This document shows, one piece after another, positions 1 to 9,057 of a DNA stretch of 64,000 nucleotides. The notes beneath the pieces were generated by a model. It saw only the letters and a program-made list of their open reading frames with translations, made no database searches and was not told the DNA's origin. The stretch lies in the NCBI RefSeq assembly GCF_003971065.1, contig NZ_RYDV01000005.1, forward strand, positions 62,001 through 126,000, written 5' to 3'. Each line of letters begins with the position of its first letter. The first letter of the stretch is position 1. This DNA is from Candidimonas sp. SYP-B2681. Lineage in GTDB: Bacteria; Pseudomonadota; Gammaproteobacteria; Burkholderiales; Burkholderiaceae_B. A program made the translations under genes and the position numbers.

Positions 1-1646
1 CACCCCGCGAGCAGCATTTCCCTAGCGTGCTTGCGGGTTGTGTCGGTGATTTTAAGGCCCCCCAGCATACGGGCGACCTCGTTGATACGGCCCTGTGCGT
101 CCAGCGGCTCGATAATCGACAGCGTGGTGCTTCCACTTGTCGATTTTTTGACTTCATAATGCTGGGAGCCGCGCGCTGCGACCTGTGGAAGATGCGTAAC
201 GCACAATACCTGGTGACGTTCGCCAAGCTCACGCAGAAGGCGACCCACCACCTCTGCCACGGCTCCGCCCACCCCGGTATCGACCTCGTCGAAAATTAGC
301 GTTGGCACCCGTGCGGCTTGGCTCGCAATGACGGATAGCGCAAGCGATATGCGAGCAAGCTCGCCGCCCGAGGCCACTTTGGCCAAGGGTTTTGGTCGCG
401 TGCCGGCATGCCCGGCAACCAGGAAGTCGACGGTTTCATTGCCATGCGCGGAAGGTTCACAGGCGTTCAGGCTTACCTCGAATGCACCGCCTTTCATCGC
501 GAGCGTCTGCATGACTTCGGTGACCTGTTTTGTAAGCTTTTTACCGGTTTGCCGGCGCGCTGTGCTGAGCTGGTCGGCCAGGGAGCGATAGGCATTTTCG
601 CCTTCCCGGGCTTCTTTGATCAGTAGGTCGATGTTGCCTGCATGTTGGCTGAGGGCCAGCTGGTCGCGCCAAGACTGTTGCAGCGCGGGAAGCTCTGCAG
701 GTTCGATTTTGAACTTGCGGGCCATGTCGAAAATTGCGGACATGCGCTGTTCGGCGTGTGCGAGCGCTGCTGGGTCCAGTTCGAGTTTGTCGAGATAGCT
801 GTTCAGATCCGATATTGCCTCGGAACTGGCGATGCGGGCCGATTCGATGGATTCGTAAACGCCCTGCAAATGGCTATCGTGGCGTAGCAACTGGCGAATT
901 TGATGGGATGCTACATTCAGACCCTGTTGGACCGAACCTTCATCTTCTCCGAGGGCGGCCAGCGCCTGGGTGGCGCCATCAAGCAGCGCCTGGGCGTGAG
1001 CCAATCGATTGTGGGCGTTGGTGATGTCATCCCATTCGCCCTCGTGCAGTGCCAGCCGGTCAAGTTCGGACAATTGCCATTCCAGGCGTTCGCGTTCTTC
1101 TTGGAGCGCCGCTGCATTTTCTCGCACGGTGATCAGTGTTTTCTCGGCTTGCTGCCATTGTTGCCATGCCTGTTGCACTTGCCGCGCCAAGGCTTGTTGC
1201 CCTCCTTGGGCGTCAAGCAAGTCGCGCTGGCTGGCAGATTTAAGCAGGCTTTGATGGGCGTGCTGGCCGTGAATGTCGACCAGGTGTTCAGCGAGCTCTC
1301 GCAATTGCCCTAGCGTGACGGGTAGGCCGTTGATGAAAGCCCGGCTGCGGCCCTGATTGTCGATGACGCGGCGCAATACCAGGTCATCGTCGATATCAAA
1401 CTCGTGTTCGCTCAGCCATGAGTGCAACGATGCGGGAGGTTCGAAGACGGCAGAGATATCTGTTCGGGTGGCGCCCTCGCGCAGCACGCTGGTATCGCCC
1501 CGACTTCCTAGGGCGAGGGAGAGGGCATCGATCAGTATGGACTTGCCAGCGCCCGTTTCGCCGGAGAAAACCGTGAAGCCGGTTTCGAACTGGATCTCGG
1601 CCTGATCGACGATGACAAAGTCGCGTATGTGCAAGGTACGCAGCAT
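1..1646 (-). CDS. recN: DNA repair protein RecN (C-terminal end cut by window)
   Basis: SMC-like ATPase that acts early in recombinational repair of double-strand breaks. The start codon at 1646 gives MLRTLHIRDFVIVDQAEI followed by the Walker A GETGAGKS near residue 30. Near the other end the reverse strand encodes VPTLIFDEVDTGVGG (Walker B and D-loop, about 290-250) and then VLCVTHLPQVA, the RecN H-loop region. About 548 codons are present against a usual 550-560, so only a few C-terminal residues lie outside the window; the last visible ones read TDTTRKHAREML. The gene begins three bases after the nadK stop, so the two are probably co-transcribed and translationally coupled, an order common in Burkholderiales. 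I see no lesion in the parts translated. Confidence 0.95.
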   Translation of the reverse strand, partial: MLRTLHIRDFVIVDQAEIQFETGFTVFSGETGAGKSILIDALSLALGSRGDTSVLREGATRTDISAVFEPPASLHSWLSEHEFDIDDDLVLRRVIDNQGRSRAFINGLPVTLGQLRELAEHLVDIHGQHAHQSLLKSASQRDLLDAQGGQQALARQVQQAWQQWQQAEKTLITVRENAAALQEERERLEWQLSELDRLALHEGEWDDITNAHNRLAHAQALLDGATQALAALGEDEGSVQQGLNVASHQIRQLLRHDSHLQGVYESIESARIASSEAISDLNSYLDKLELDPAALAHAEQRMSAIFDMARKFKIEPAELPALQQSWRDQLALSQHAGNIDLLIKEAREGENAYRSLADQLSTARRQTGKKLTKQVTEVMQTLAMKGGAFEVSLNACEPSAHGNETVDFLVAGHAGTRPKPLAKVASGGELARISLALSVIASQAARVPTLIFDEVDTGVGGAVAEVVGRLLRELGERHQVLCVTHLPQVAARGSQHYEVKKSTSGSTTLSIIEPLDAQGRINEVARMLGGLKITDTTRKHAREMLLAG

Positions 1647-1649
1647 TTA

Positions 1650-2549
1650 TTATTCAACCTCGTCCGAAAGTTGTGGCATTTGATTCCAGTAAAGCTTTCG
1701 CCGCAAGGTCGAAAAAAAACTGTAGCCTATCGGATGAATGAATCGCACCGTATGTTTCGCGCGGCGCACATCAATGCGGTCGCCTGGCTGGCAGTCGGAC
1801 CATGTTTGCATGTCGAAATGCACGCTGGCCCCGGAATCAACTCGGCCCAAAGCGGTGATGGTAAGGCTTAGCAAGCCCGAATCCGGAAGGACAATAGGGC
1901 GGTTCGAAAGCGTTTGCGGTGCCACCGGCACCAGCAGGATGGCGTTGAGCTCGGGGTGTACGATAGGGCCATTCGCCGAAAGCGAATAAGCGGTCGAACC
2001 TGTAGGAGTCGCTACAATCAAGCCGTCGGCACGTTGGCTGTACATGAACGCGCCGTCAAATTCCACGCGTACTTCTATCATGCCGCCCCGGCCGGCACGG
2101 TTCAGGACTACGTCATTTAGGGCAAGACCCGCGAACATAATGTTGCCGTCGCGTACAACGCGCCCCTCAAGCAGGACACGATCTTCGCTTTCGTACGTGC
2201 CATGGATGACGCTGGCCAGGGCATCGTTGGCGCTATGCAGGGGAATATCGGTAATGAAACCGAGTCTGCCGTGATTTATACCAATAAGTGGGACGCCACT
2301 GTATGCCAATTGGCGGGCAGCGCCAAGCATGGTGCCATCCCCGCCCATTACGACGGCAAGATTGGCTTGTTCGCCGATTGCCTGGTAATCGGCGACAGGA
2401 TAATCTGTAATGGCGGTATTCTGAGCGGTATCAGATTCGATCAACACTTTGCAGCCCGCGGCCTGTAGTGTGCTGGCCAGTTTGCGTAAAGGCGCATCAA
2501 GGCCGCTGTCTTGATACCTGCCGATAAGCGCAACGGTTTTAAAGTGCAT
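1650..2549 (-). CDS. nadK: NAD kinase
   Basis: Phosphorylates NAD+ to NADP+ with ATP in the cytoplasm. The 299-residue product has the family signatures in order: GGDGTMLGAAR near residue 69, NDVVLNR in the middle and TPTGSTAYSLSANGPIVHP in the C-terminal half. Length is normal for the proteobacterial family. It is divergent from hrcA across about 117 bases and leads directly into recN. The start at 2549 (MHFKTVALIGRYQD) fits family N-termini. No anomaly seen. Confidence 0.97.
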   Translation of the reverse strand: MHFKTVALIGRYQDSGLDAPLRKLASTLQAAGCKVLIESDTAQNTAITDYPVADYQAIGEQANLAVVMGGDGTMLGAARQLAYSGVPLIGINHGRLGFITDIPLHSANDALASVIHGTYESEDRVLLEGRVVRDGNIMFAGLALNDVVLNRAGRGGMIEVRVEFDGAFMYSQRADGLIVATPTGSTAYSLSANGPIVHPELNAILLVPVAPQTLSNRPIVLPDSGLLSLTITALGRVDSGASVHFDMQTWSDCQPGDRIDVRRAKHTVRFIHPIGYSFFSTLRRKLYWNQMPQLSDEVE

Positions 2550-2608
2550 AAAGGTAAATACCTTGTTGTTTGATGAAATAATAAGGACTAATCGATTATA
2601 TGGTCCCC

Positions 2609-2624
2609 ACAGCCTTATGGCTGT
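2609..2624. other. Small hairpin in nadK/hrcA intergenic region
   Basis: ACAGCC and GGCTGT form a perfect 6-bp stem around TTAT, 43 bases before the hrcA ATG. It could be an operator or RNA leader hairpin, but it is short and could be chance. It does not match the CIRCE operator (TTAGCACTC, nine bases, GAGTGCTAA). Confidence 0.25.
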
Positions 2625-2666
2625 AGGTAGAAAAACCAGTGTTTACAATTTACCCTGAATCAAGCC

Positions 2667-3677
2667 ATGGATGACCGAGCCAACGCGCTTTTGAAAGCGC
2701 TTATAGAACGCTATATTGCAGACGGCCAGCCCGTAGGCTCCCGTACGCTCTCGAAGATGTTCGACCTTTCCCCGGCAACCATACGCAATGTCATGGCGGA
2801 TCTTGAAGACCTCGGGCTTATCCATAGTCCGCATACGTCGGCCGGCAGGGTCCCAACGCCCAAGGGTTATCGACTTTTTGTCGATCGTTTGCTGGCGGTG
2901 CAGCGGTTCGAGGTTCTGCCCTACAGCGATATACGTCAGATCCTTCCGGCTGCCGAACCAGGCAGGGCGGTTACCGCAGCCGCTGCGCTTTTGTCGAATT
3001 TATCCCAGTTCGCTGGGGTGGTGTTGGCGCCAAAACGCGCACAGGTTTTTCGCCAGATCGAATTCATTCGCTTGTCCGACAAACGTGTCCTGCTGATTAT
3101 CGTCACCCCTGATGGCGATGTGCAGAATCGTATCTTGTTTGTATCTCGCGATTATCTCGATCAAGAGCTTCTCGAAGCAAGCAATTTTTTCAACCAGCAT
3201 TTTGCCGGCATGTCGTTCGAGCAGGTCAGGCTTTCGATTACCGACGAACTGTCTTCTCTGCAAGCGGATATCTCGCGTCTGATGCAGGCGGCCGTCGAGG
3301 CGGGCACTGCGACGGCAGATTCGGATGAGTCCCTGGTTATCTCTGGCGAAAGCAAATTGCTGGATATTTCCGAAATCGCGTCCGATATGGATCGCTTGCG
3401 TCGCATGTTTTCGCTTTTCGAAAAGAAAACCGATCTTTTGCAGTTGCTGGACGTGTCCAGTCGCGCTCAAGGGGTACAAATCTATATCGGCGGCGATTCG
3501 CAACTCATGCCGGTAGACGACGTTTCGGTGATTACGGCGCCTTACGGCGTCGATGGCCGGGTGGTCGGAACGCTTGGCGTCATTGGGCCTTCGCGCATGT
3601 CCTACGAGCGGGTCATCCCCATCGTCGACATCACCGCAAGGCTACTGTCCAACGCCCTTAGCCATAATCAGTCCTGA
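2667..3677 (+). CDS. hrcA: Heat-inducible transcription repressor HrcA
   Basis: Repressor that binds CIRCE operators of chaperone operons and is itself folded by GroEL. The 336-residue protein opens with [20 protein letters not shown], then a winged-helix DNA-binding region with PVGSRTLS and [18 protein letters not shown] (residues about 21-52) followed by the family motif [16 protein letters not shown]. The C-terminal GAF-like and dimerisation region ends in [20 protein letters not shown]. The start matches the family and needs no revision. No CIRCE was found in front of grpE, dnaK or dnaJ, so its target (usually groESL in this group) probably lies elsewhere. Confidence 0.96.
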   Translation: MDDRANALLKALIERYIADGQPVGSRTLSKMFDLSPATIRNVMADLEDLGLIHSPHTSAGRVPTPKGYRLFVDRLLAVQRFEVLPYSDIRQILPAAEPGRAVTAAAALLSNLSQFAGVVLAPKRAQVFRQIEFIRLSDKRVLLIIVTPDGDVQNRILFVSRDYLDQELLEASNFFNQHFAGMSFEQVRLSITDELSSLQADISRLMQAAVEAGTATADSDESLVISGESKLLDISEIASDMDRLRRMFSLFEKKTDLLQLLDVSSRAQGVQIYIGGDSQLMPVDDVSVITAPYGVDGRVVGTLGVIGPSRMSYERVIPIVDITARLLSNALSHNQS

Positions 3678-3701
3678 ATAAAGGCCAAAACCCCATTTAG
3701 C

Positions 3702-3719
3702 CTGTAGCATCCGCTACAG
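3702..3719 (+). terminator. Hairpin between hrcA and hemH (possible attenuator)
   Basis: CTGTAGC and GCTACAG form a perfect 7-bp stem with a four-base loop, followed by CTTTCG. It lies 25 bases after the hrcA stop and 32 before the hemH start. The T-run is poor, so partial termination or mRNA end protection is more likely than full termination. Confidence 0.4.
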
Positions 3720-3751
3720 CTTTCGACCGAACTATCCGGATGCTGTAATAA

Positions 3752-4816
3752 ATGACCCAGATTTTTGCTTCGCGGTACTTGCCCGAACCCGCGGACCCCC
3801 ACGCCCTTAGCAGTCAGCCCCCGCCTCGCGCCGATCGGCCGGTAGGGGTGCTGTTGATCAATCTCGGTACCCCGGATCATCCTGATGCGAAATCCATACG
3901 CCGCTATCTAGGCGAGTTCCTTTCCGATCCGCGTGTTATAGAGATCCCTCAATGGATATGGCAGGTAATATTACGTGGCTTCATTTTGACCCGGCGGCCC
4001 CAGGCGCTGGCGCCGCGCTACAAAGAGATCTGGCTGGAAGACGGTTCGCCCCTTCTGGTCTGGAGCCAGGCCCAGGCGGAAGGGATCCAGCAACGTCTCG
4101 CGGCCAGCGGCGTGCCGGTTTTTGTGGAACTGGGCATGCGCTATGGCAATCCTTCGGTCGCCAGCGCCATCGACAAGTTACGTAATGCGGGGTGCGAGCG
4201 CATTCTTGTGGTACCGATGTACCCACAGTACGCGGCCAGTACAACAGCCACTGCGGTCGATTGTGTGGCGGCCCACGTGGGCAAAATGCGTGACCAGCCC
4301 GAACTACGCTTTGTCAAACGCTATCACACTGATCCTGGCTATATCGGCGCACTCGCGGCTCAAGTACACCAGTACTGGGGCCGGCATGGCACACCTCAAC
4401 GTCTGCTACTCAGTTTTCACGGCCTGCCGCGACGAACAGTCGAGCAAGGCGACCCCTATCATCGCGATTGCATGGAAACCGCGATATTGCTGAAAGAGCG
4501 CCTAGGCCCGGATGCAAGCCGAGTCCATGTTTCCTTTCAGAGTCGATTTGGCGCTGAAAAATGGCTGGAACCTTATACTGAACCAACGCTACGTGAATGG
4601 GCGAGGCAAGGGGTCACCCGAGTCGATGTCATGTGCCCGGGCTTCTTGGCCGATTGCCTCGAAACTCGGGAAGAGATCCAGATGCAATGCCGTGACGCGT
4701 TTCTCGAAGAAGGCGGCCAGCAGTTCCGTTATTTGCCTTGTTTGAATGATGATCCGGCCTGGATCGCTGGTTTTACTGACCTGGTGAAGAAACAACTCAC
4801 CGGCTGGATATCCTGA
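3752..4816 (+). CDS. hemH: Ferrochelatase
   Basis: Inserts Fe2+ into protoporphyrin IX in the last step of protoheme synthesis, at the inner face of the membrane. The 354-residue protein carries VGVLLINLGTPDHPDAKSIR near residue 30, the MYPQYAASTTA segment, and LLSFHGLPRRTVEQGDPY containing the conserved active-site His. The C-terminal region has SFQSRFGAEKWLEPYTEPTL and VMCPGFLADCLETREEI, both typical of HemH. The N-terminus is about 25 residues longer than in short homologues, usual for betaproteobacteria. It lies 74 bases downstream of hrcA and may be partly co-transcribed with it; a weak sigma-32-like element sits in that gap. Confidence 0.96.
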   Translation: MTQIFASRYLPEPADPHALSSQPPPRADRPVGVLLINLGTPDHPDAKSIRRYLGEFLSDPRVIEIPQWIWQVILRGFILTRRPQALAPRYKEIWLEDGSPLLVWSQAQAEGIQQRLAASGVPVFVELGMRYGNPSVASAIDKLRNAGCERILVVPMYPQYAASTTATAVDCVAAHVGKMRDQPELRFVKRYHTDPGYIGALAAQVHQYWGRHGTPQRLLLSFHGLPRRTVEQGDPYHRDCMETAILLKERLGPDASRVHVSFQSRFGAEKWLEPYTEPTLREWARQGVTRVDVMCPGFLADCLETREEIQMQCRDAFLEEGGQQFRYLPCLNDDPAWIAGFTDLVKKQLTGWIS

Positions 4817-5000
4817 TTTAACCTCGGCCGACAGGTTATTTGCGGTTGGAATAAACTAGCAACGTCACCGGCGCGCGTCTAAAACTGTACCGCAGGCGGC
4901 CCGCGACTTCTTCGACTCCGTCATGCATACCGCCGTGACGCTGGCACAGACCCATCGCTGAATCCAGAGCAGGTTCTAGTCCTTATCTGACATCTCAGGT

Positions 5001-5028
5001 CTTGAAACGGGGGCGTATGCCCCCATTT
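5001..5028 (+). promoter_or_regulatory. Sigma-32 heat-shock promoter of grpE
   Basis: CTTGAAA at 5001-5007 and CCCCATTT at 5021-5028 are separated by 13 bases, a full match to the RpoH (sigma-32) consensus. It lies 38 bases before the chosen grpE ATG. The same two elements with the same spacing occur in front of dnaK. Confidence 0.9.
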
Positions 5029-5029
5029 T
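5009..5029 (+). other. GC-rich inverted repeat plus T-run inside the grpE promoter
   Basis: GGGGGC (5009-5014) and GCCCCC (5019-5024) form a perfect 6-bp stem around GTAT, followed by ATTTTT. The repeat fills the sigma-32 spacer and part of the -10 element. In a transcript arriving from hemH it would look like an intrinsic terminator, so the same bases may end the upstream unit and start the heat-shock unit. Confidence 0.55.
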
Positions 5030-5066
5030 TATCAAATTGAATATACCTAGTATGTGGAGATTTTTT

Positions 5067-5657
5067 ATGTCGGCATCAAACGAGTCCCTTGATCCCAAGC
5101 AAAACCTATCGGCTGATACCTCCGAGCAGCTCGAGGTCAACGAAGGCCAGGCCGAGGCTCCAGGCACAGAAGCGCAGGCCCAGGAAGATTGGGCGACCTT
5201 ATTGTCCGAGGCTCAGGAACAGGTGGCGCAGTATCATGACGAGTTGCTGCGCGCCAAGGCTGAAGTCGAAAATATTCGTCGACGCGCTGCAGACGACGTT
5301 GCCAAGGCGCGTAAGTTTGGCACGGAATCCTTCGCCGAAAGCCTTATTCCGGTGCGCGATAGTCTGGAAGCGGCCCTGGCCCAACCCGACCAAAGTGCCG
5401 AAGCCTGGAAAGATGGCGTTGAAGTGACTCTGCGTCAATTGAACGTGGCATTCGAACGCAATCTGCTCAAAGAATTGGCGCCTGGTGAAGGCGAGGCTTT
5501 CGATCCCCATAAGCACCAGGCTATTTCCACTGTGCCGTCTACGCTTCCCGAAGGCACGGTGGCCCAGTTGCTGCAAAAGGGCTACACCATCGCGGATCGC
5601 GTTCTGCGTCCCGCCCTTGTAATGGTGTCTTCCGGCCCATCTGCTCAAAACGACTAA
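5067..5657 (+). CDS. grpE: Nucleotide exchange factor GrpE
   Basis: Co-chaperone that releases ADP from DnaK. The start at 5067 ([12 protein letters not shown]) is preferred over in-frame ATGs at 5037 and 5052 because TGGAGA sits six bases in front of it and the sigma-32 promoter lies close upstream; this gives 196 residues. After an acidic, low-complexity N-terminus comes the long coiled coil (about residues 60-110, [20 protein letters not shown]), then the beta domain with [19 protein letters not shown] and [19 protein letters not shown]. It is followed 96 bases later by dnaK. Confidence 0.95.
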   Translation: MSASNESLDPKQNLSADTSEQLEVNEGQAEAPGTEAQAQEDWATLLSEAQEQVAQYHDELLRAKAEVENIRRRAADDVAKARKFGTESFAESLIPVRDSLEAALAQPDQSAEAWKDGVEVTLRQLNVAFERNLLKELAPGEGEAFDPHKHQAISTVPSTLPEGTVAQLLQKGYTIADRVLRPALVMVSSGPSAQND

Positions 5658-5673
5658 AAAATACGGGATAAGG

Positions 5674-5701
5674 CTTGAAATGGCGCCTTGTATCCCCATT
5701 T
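5674..5701 (+). promoter_or_regulatory. Sigma-32 heat-shock promoter of dnaK
   Basis: CTTGAAA at 5674-5680, a 13-base spacer, then CCCCATTT at 5694-5701. This is a full RpoH promoter match located 52 bases before the dnaK ATG and just after the grpE stop. dnaK can therefore be induced independently of grpE. Confidence 0.9.
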
Positions 5702-5753
5702 GCTAGTCATTAAGGCAGTTTTCGAATTTAAAAATTTTTAGCAGGATGAGATT

Positions 5754-7676
5754 ATGGGCAAGATTATAGGTATTGACCTTGGCACTACCAACAGCTGTGT
5801 TGCTGTCATGGATGGTAGCAGCGTCAAAATCATCGAGAATGCAGAAGGCACCCGTACTACGCCTTCCATTGTGGCCTATCTGCAAGATGGCGAAATTTTG
5901 GTGGGTGCTCCCGCCAAGCGTCAGGCAGTGACCAATCCAAAAAACACGCTTTATGCCGTCAAGCGTCTTATCGGCCGGAAATTTGACGAAAAAGCCGTCC
6001 AGAAAGACATTGATCTGATGCCGTACAGCATTCTCAAGGCTGACAACGGCGATGCATGGGTCGAAGCGCAAGGCAAAAAGCTTGCGCCTCCTCAAGTTTC
6101 GGCCGATGTGCTGCGTAAAATGAAAAAGACGGCAGAAGACTACCTGGGTGAAGAAGTCACCGAGGCCGTCATCACGGTTCCCGCCTATTTCAACGACAGT
6201 CAACGTCAGGCAACTAAAGATGCTGGCCGTATCGCCGGTCTGGAAGTCAAGCGCATCATCAACGAGCCCACCGCGGCAGCACTCGCCTTTGGCATGGACA
6301 AGACTGAAAAGGGTGATCGAAAGATCGCCGTTTATGACTTGGGCGGCGGTACCTTCGATATTTCGATTATCGATATTGCTGACGTCGACGGTGAAAAGCA
6401 ATTTGAAGTGCTATCGACCAACGGCGACACTTTCCTTGGTGGCGAAGACTTCGATCAACGCATCATTGAATACATCATCAGCGAATTCCGTAAGGAAAGC
6501 AGCGTTGACCTGTCCAAAGACATGTTGGCGTTGCAGCGCCTGAAAGAATCCGCCGAAAAAGCGAAGATTGAACTGTCCTCGGCGCAGCAAACCGAAATCA
6601 ACCTGCCTTACATCACGGCAGACGCTACTGGTCCGAAACACCTTAGCCTGAAAATCACACGTGCCAAGCTCGAGGCGCTGGTCGAAGAGCTGATCGAACG
6701 TACGATGGCCCCATGCCGTACGGCCATCAAAGATGCTGGCGTAAAGGTCTCCGATATCGACGACGTGATTCTTGTCGGCGGCATGACGCGCATGCCCAAG
6801 GTTCAGGAAAAGGTTAAAGAGTTTTTCGGTAAAGAGCCTCGTAAAGACGTTAATCCTGATGAAGCGGTTGCTGCCGGCGCGGCGATCCAGGGTTCGGTGC
6901 TTTCGGGCGATCGCAAAGACGTGTTGCTGCTGGATGTCACACCCCTGTCCCTGGGTATTGAAACCCTGGGCGGCGTAATGACCAAGATGATCCAGAAGAA
7001 CACGACGATACCTACCCGGTTTTCGCAGGTGTTTTCCACAGCCGACGATAATCAGCCTGCCGTCACCATCAAGGTCTTTCAGGGCGAGCGCGAAATCGCT
7101 GCCGGTAATAAGGCGCTGGGCGAGTTCAACCTGGAAGGTATTCCGCCGGCAACCCGCGGCACGCCGCAAATCGAGGTCACCTTCGATATCGATGCCAACG
7201 GTATATTGCATGTGTCCGCCAAAGACAAAGGCACCGGCAAGGAAAACAAGATCACGATCAAGGCAAACTCGGGTCTTACCGAGCAGGAAATCGATCGCAT
7301 GGTGAAAGACGCTGAAGCCAATGCGGAAGACGACCATCGTGTGGCCGAACTTGCTTTGGCGCGCAACCAGGCCGATGCGCTGGTGCATTCCACCCGCAAA
7401 TCGCTGGAAGAGTATGGCGATAAGTTAGAGGCATCCGAAAAAGAAACGATCGAAGCCGCAATTAAAGACCTCGAAGATTCTCTGAAAGACGCTGACAAGG
7501 CTACTATCGACGCCAAGGTCGAAGCGCTATCCAAGGCTTCGCAAAAACTGGGCGAAAAGATGTATGCCGACATGCAGGCTCAGGCTGCGGCTTCTCAAGG
7601 TGCCGCTGAAGCTGCCGAGTCTGCTGACGACAATGTGGTCGACGCCGACTTCAAAGAGGTCAAGCGCGACCAGTAA
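5754..7676 (+). CDS. dnaK: Chaperone protein DnaK (Hsp70)
   Basis: ATP-driven Hsp70 chaperone in the cytoplasm, working with DnaJ and GrpE. The 640-residue protein starts [21 protein letters not shown] (phosphate 1 loop) and has [16 protein letters not shown] near residue 195 and [22 protein letters not shown] near residue 340. The substrate-binding part begins around [20 protein letters not shown], and the tail [16 protein letters not shown] is of the usual DnaK type. Length and order of motifs are normal. Long open frames on the opposite strand are shadows of its codon bias. Confidence 0.99.
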   Translation: MGKIIGIDLGTTNSCVAVMDGSSVKIIENAEGTRTTPSIVAYLQDGEILVGAPAKRQAVTNPKNTLYAVKRLIGRKFDEKAVQKDIDLMPYSILKADNGDAWVEAQGKKLAPPQVSADVLRKMKKTAEDYLGEEVTEAVITVPAYFNDSQRQATKDAGRIAGLEVKRIINEPTAAALAFGMDKTEKGDRKIAVYDLGGGTFDISIIDIADVDGEKQFEVLSTNGDTFLGGEDFDQRIIEYIISEFRKESSVDLSKDMLALQRLKESAEKAKIELSSAQQTEINLPYITADATGPKHLSLKITRAKLEALVEELIERTMAPCRTAIKDAGVKVSDIDDVILVGGMTRMPKVQEKVKEFFGKEPRKDVNPDEAVAAGAAIQGSVLSGDRKDVLLLDVTPLSLGIETLGGVMTKMIQKNTTIPTRFSQVFSTADDNQPAVTIKVFQGEREIAAGNKALGEFNLEGIPPATRGTPQIEVTFDIDANGILHVSAKDKGTGKENKITIKANSGLTEQEIDRMVKDAEANAEDDHRVAELALARNQADALVHSTRKSLEEYGDKLEASEKETIEAAIKDLEDSLKDADKATIDAKVEALSKASQKLGEKMYADMQAQAAASQGAAEAAESADDNVVDADFKEVKRDQ

Positions 7677-7697
7677 TTGTTGGTTGTAATGCTTTGA

Positions 7698-7735
7698 GCC
7701 CGGTTTCTGGTGTAATGCCGGAAATCGGGCATTTT
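7698..7735 (+). terminator. Hairpin with T-run between dnaK and dnaJ
   Basis: GCCCGGTTTC (7698-7707) pairs with GAAATCGGGC (7721-7730), ten positions with one G-U, and ATTTTC follows. It sits in the 108-base gap between dnaK and dnaJ, where no sigma-32 motif was seen for dnaJ. A leaky terminator here would lower DnaJ relative to DnaK, as known in other species. Confidence 0.65.
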
Positions 7736-7784
7736 CGCTCATAGATACACAAAGAATAGACGTCTCAGACGCAAGTAATCCAAA

Positions 7785-8903
7785 ATGGCAAAACGCGACT
7801 ATTACGAAGTGCTGGGGGTAGCAAAAAATGCTTCCGACGATGAGCTGAAGAAGGCTTATCGCAAACTGGCAATGAAGTACCATCCGGACCGTAATCCGGA
7901 TAGCAAGGAATCCGAGGAAAAATTCAAGGAAGCCAAAGAGGCCTACGAGATGTTGTCCGACGAACAAAAGCGCGGTGCCTACGATCGCTACGGCCATGCC
8001 GGAGTTGATCCCAATGCGGGCGCCGGAGGTATGGGCGGCGCAGGATTCGCCGACGCCTTTGGCGATATTTTTGGCGAAATATTCGGTGGCGGCGGGCGCC
8101 GTGGTGGCGGCCCTCAGGTATATCGCGGTGCCGATCTTAAATACACGCTCGATATCAGCCTCGAGCAGGCAGCTAATGGCTTCGACACCGAGATCCGCGT
8201 ACCAAGCTGGGAAAGCTGTGATGTTTGTCACGGAACGGGCGCCAAACCTGGAACTCATGCGAAAACGTGTCACACTTGCGACGGTAGCGGTGCGGTGCGC
8301 ATGCAGCAAGGTTTTTTCAGTGTGCAGCAAACCTGCCCGACTTGTCATGGGGCCGGAAAAGAAATCACCGATCCATGCGTGGCTTGTGACGGCGTAGGCC
8401 GTACGCGCAAGAATAAGACTTTGCAAGTCAAGATCCCAGCCGGTATCGACGACGGAATGCGGATACGGTCATCGGGCAATGGCGAACCGGGTGTCAACGG
8501 TGGCCCTCCGGGCGACCTTTACGTCGAGATCCACCTGAAACCTCATGGCATTTTCCAGCGCGATGGGGAAGACCTGCACTGCGAACTTACCATTCCGTTT
8601 ACCACGGCGGCATTGGGTGGCGAGCTTGAAGTTCCGACGTTGTCGGGCCGGGGGGAAATCACAATACCCGAAGGCACACAAACCGGCAAAACCTTCCGCC
8701 TGCGTGGCAAAGGTATTCGAGGTTTGCGAGCCAGCTACCCAGGGGATCTTTACTGCCATATTTCGGTCGAGACGCCCGTGCGCCTCAGCGAAGAGCAAAA
8801 GAAAATTTTGCGTCAGTTCGAGACTTCGCTTACACAGGGCGGAGAAAAACATTCGCCCAAAAGCGAATCCTGGACTGACCGTGTGAAGAATTTTTTCTCG
8901 TAG
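7785..8903 (+). CDS. dnaJ: Chaperone protein DnaJ (Hsp40)
   Basis: J-domain co-chaperone that stimulates DnaK ATPase and delivers substrates. The 372-residue protein has an N-terminal J domain ([20 protein letters not shown], with HPDRN near residue 33), a Gly/Phe-rich linker (about 75-110), and four CxxCxGxG-type zinc motifs: [24 protein letters not shown] and CVACDGVG (about 145-205). A C-terminal substrate domain follows. This is a canonical type I DnaJ. It is read after dnaK past a probable attenuator and ends before a strong bidirectional terminator. Confidence 0.98.
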   Translation: MAKRDYYEVLGVAKNASDDELKKAYRKLAMKYHPDRNPDSKESEEKFKEAKEAYEMLSDEQKRGAYDRYGHAGVDPNAGAGGMGGAGFADAFGDIFGEIFGGGGRRGGGPQVYRGADLKYTLDISLEQAANGFDTEIRVPSWESCDVCHGTGAKPGTHAKTCHTCDGSGAVRMQQGFFSVQQTCPTCHGAGKEITDPCVACDGVGRTRKNKTLQVKIPAGIDDGMRIRSSGNGEPGVNGGPPGDLYVEIHLKPHGIFQRDGEDLHCELTIPFTTAALGGELEVPTLSGRGEITIPEGTQTGKTFRLRGKGIRGLRASYPGDLYCHISVETPVRLSEEQKKILRQFETSLTQGGEKHSPKSESWTDRVKNFFS

Positions 8904-8972
8904 CAGGCGGCTCAAAAGGGGTGTCGCGTCCAAACCGGCACATTCATCCCTTCGGAACAGTCAGTAGAGCAA

Positions 8973-9012
8973 AAAGCAGGGTCATGCGGCAATTGCCGCA
9001 TGACCCTGCTTT
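8973..9012. terminator. Perfect 40-bp palindrome, bidirectional terminator
   Basis: AAAGCAGGGTCATGCGGC, then AATT, then its exact complement ending CCCTGCTTT. Each arm is 18 bases outside the self-complementary AATT. A-runs and T-runs flank it on both sides, so it can terminate dnaJ from the left and the M16 peptidase gene from the right. Confidence 0.85.
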
Positions 9013-9024
9013 GTTATACAAGCA

Positions 9025-9047
9025 CTAGCCATTTGCGTGATGGCTAG
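9025..9047. other. Second hairpin between dnaJ and the peptidase gene
   Basis: CTAGCCAT (9025-9032) and ATGGCTAG (9040-9047) form a perfect 8-bp stem with a seven-base loop, 12 bases after the 40-bp palindrome and 10 bases before the peptidase stop codon. It probably belongs to the same terminator region. Confidence 0.5.
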
Positions 9048-9057
9048 CTCCGGTGCA

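Noticed and set aside
2550-2666. CIRCE operator upstream of hrcA
   Set aside because: Only a short ACAGCC/GGCTGT hairpin is present; the CIRCE half-sites are absent.
4836-4955. 39-codon minus-strand open frame between hemH and grpE
   Set aside because: No good ribosome-binding site and no family recognised; too short to support without conservation data.
6411-7388. 325-codon open frame antisense to dnaK (and 5703-6401 likewise)
   Set aside because: Codon-bias shadow of dnaK; no protein-like motif and low-complexity composition.
7527-8426. 299-codon open frame antisense to dnaJ
   Set aside because: Shadow of dnaJ; composition follows the Gly-rich sense strand.
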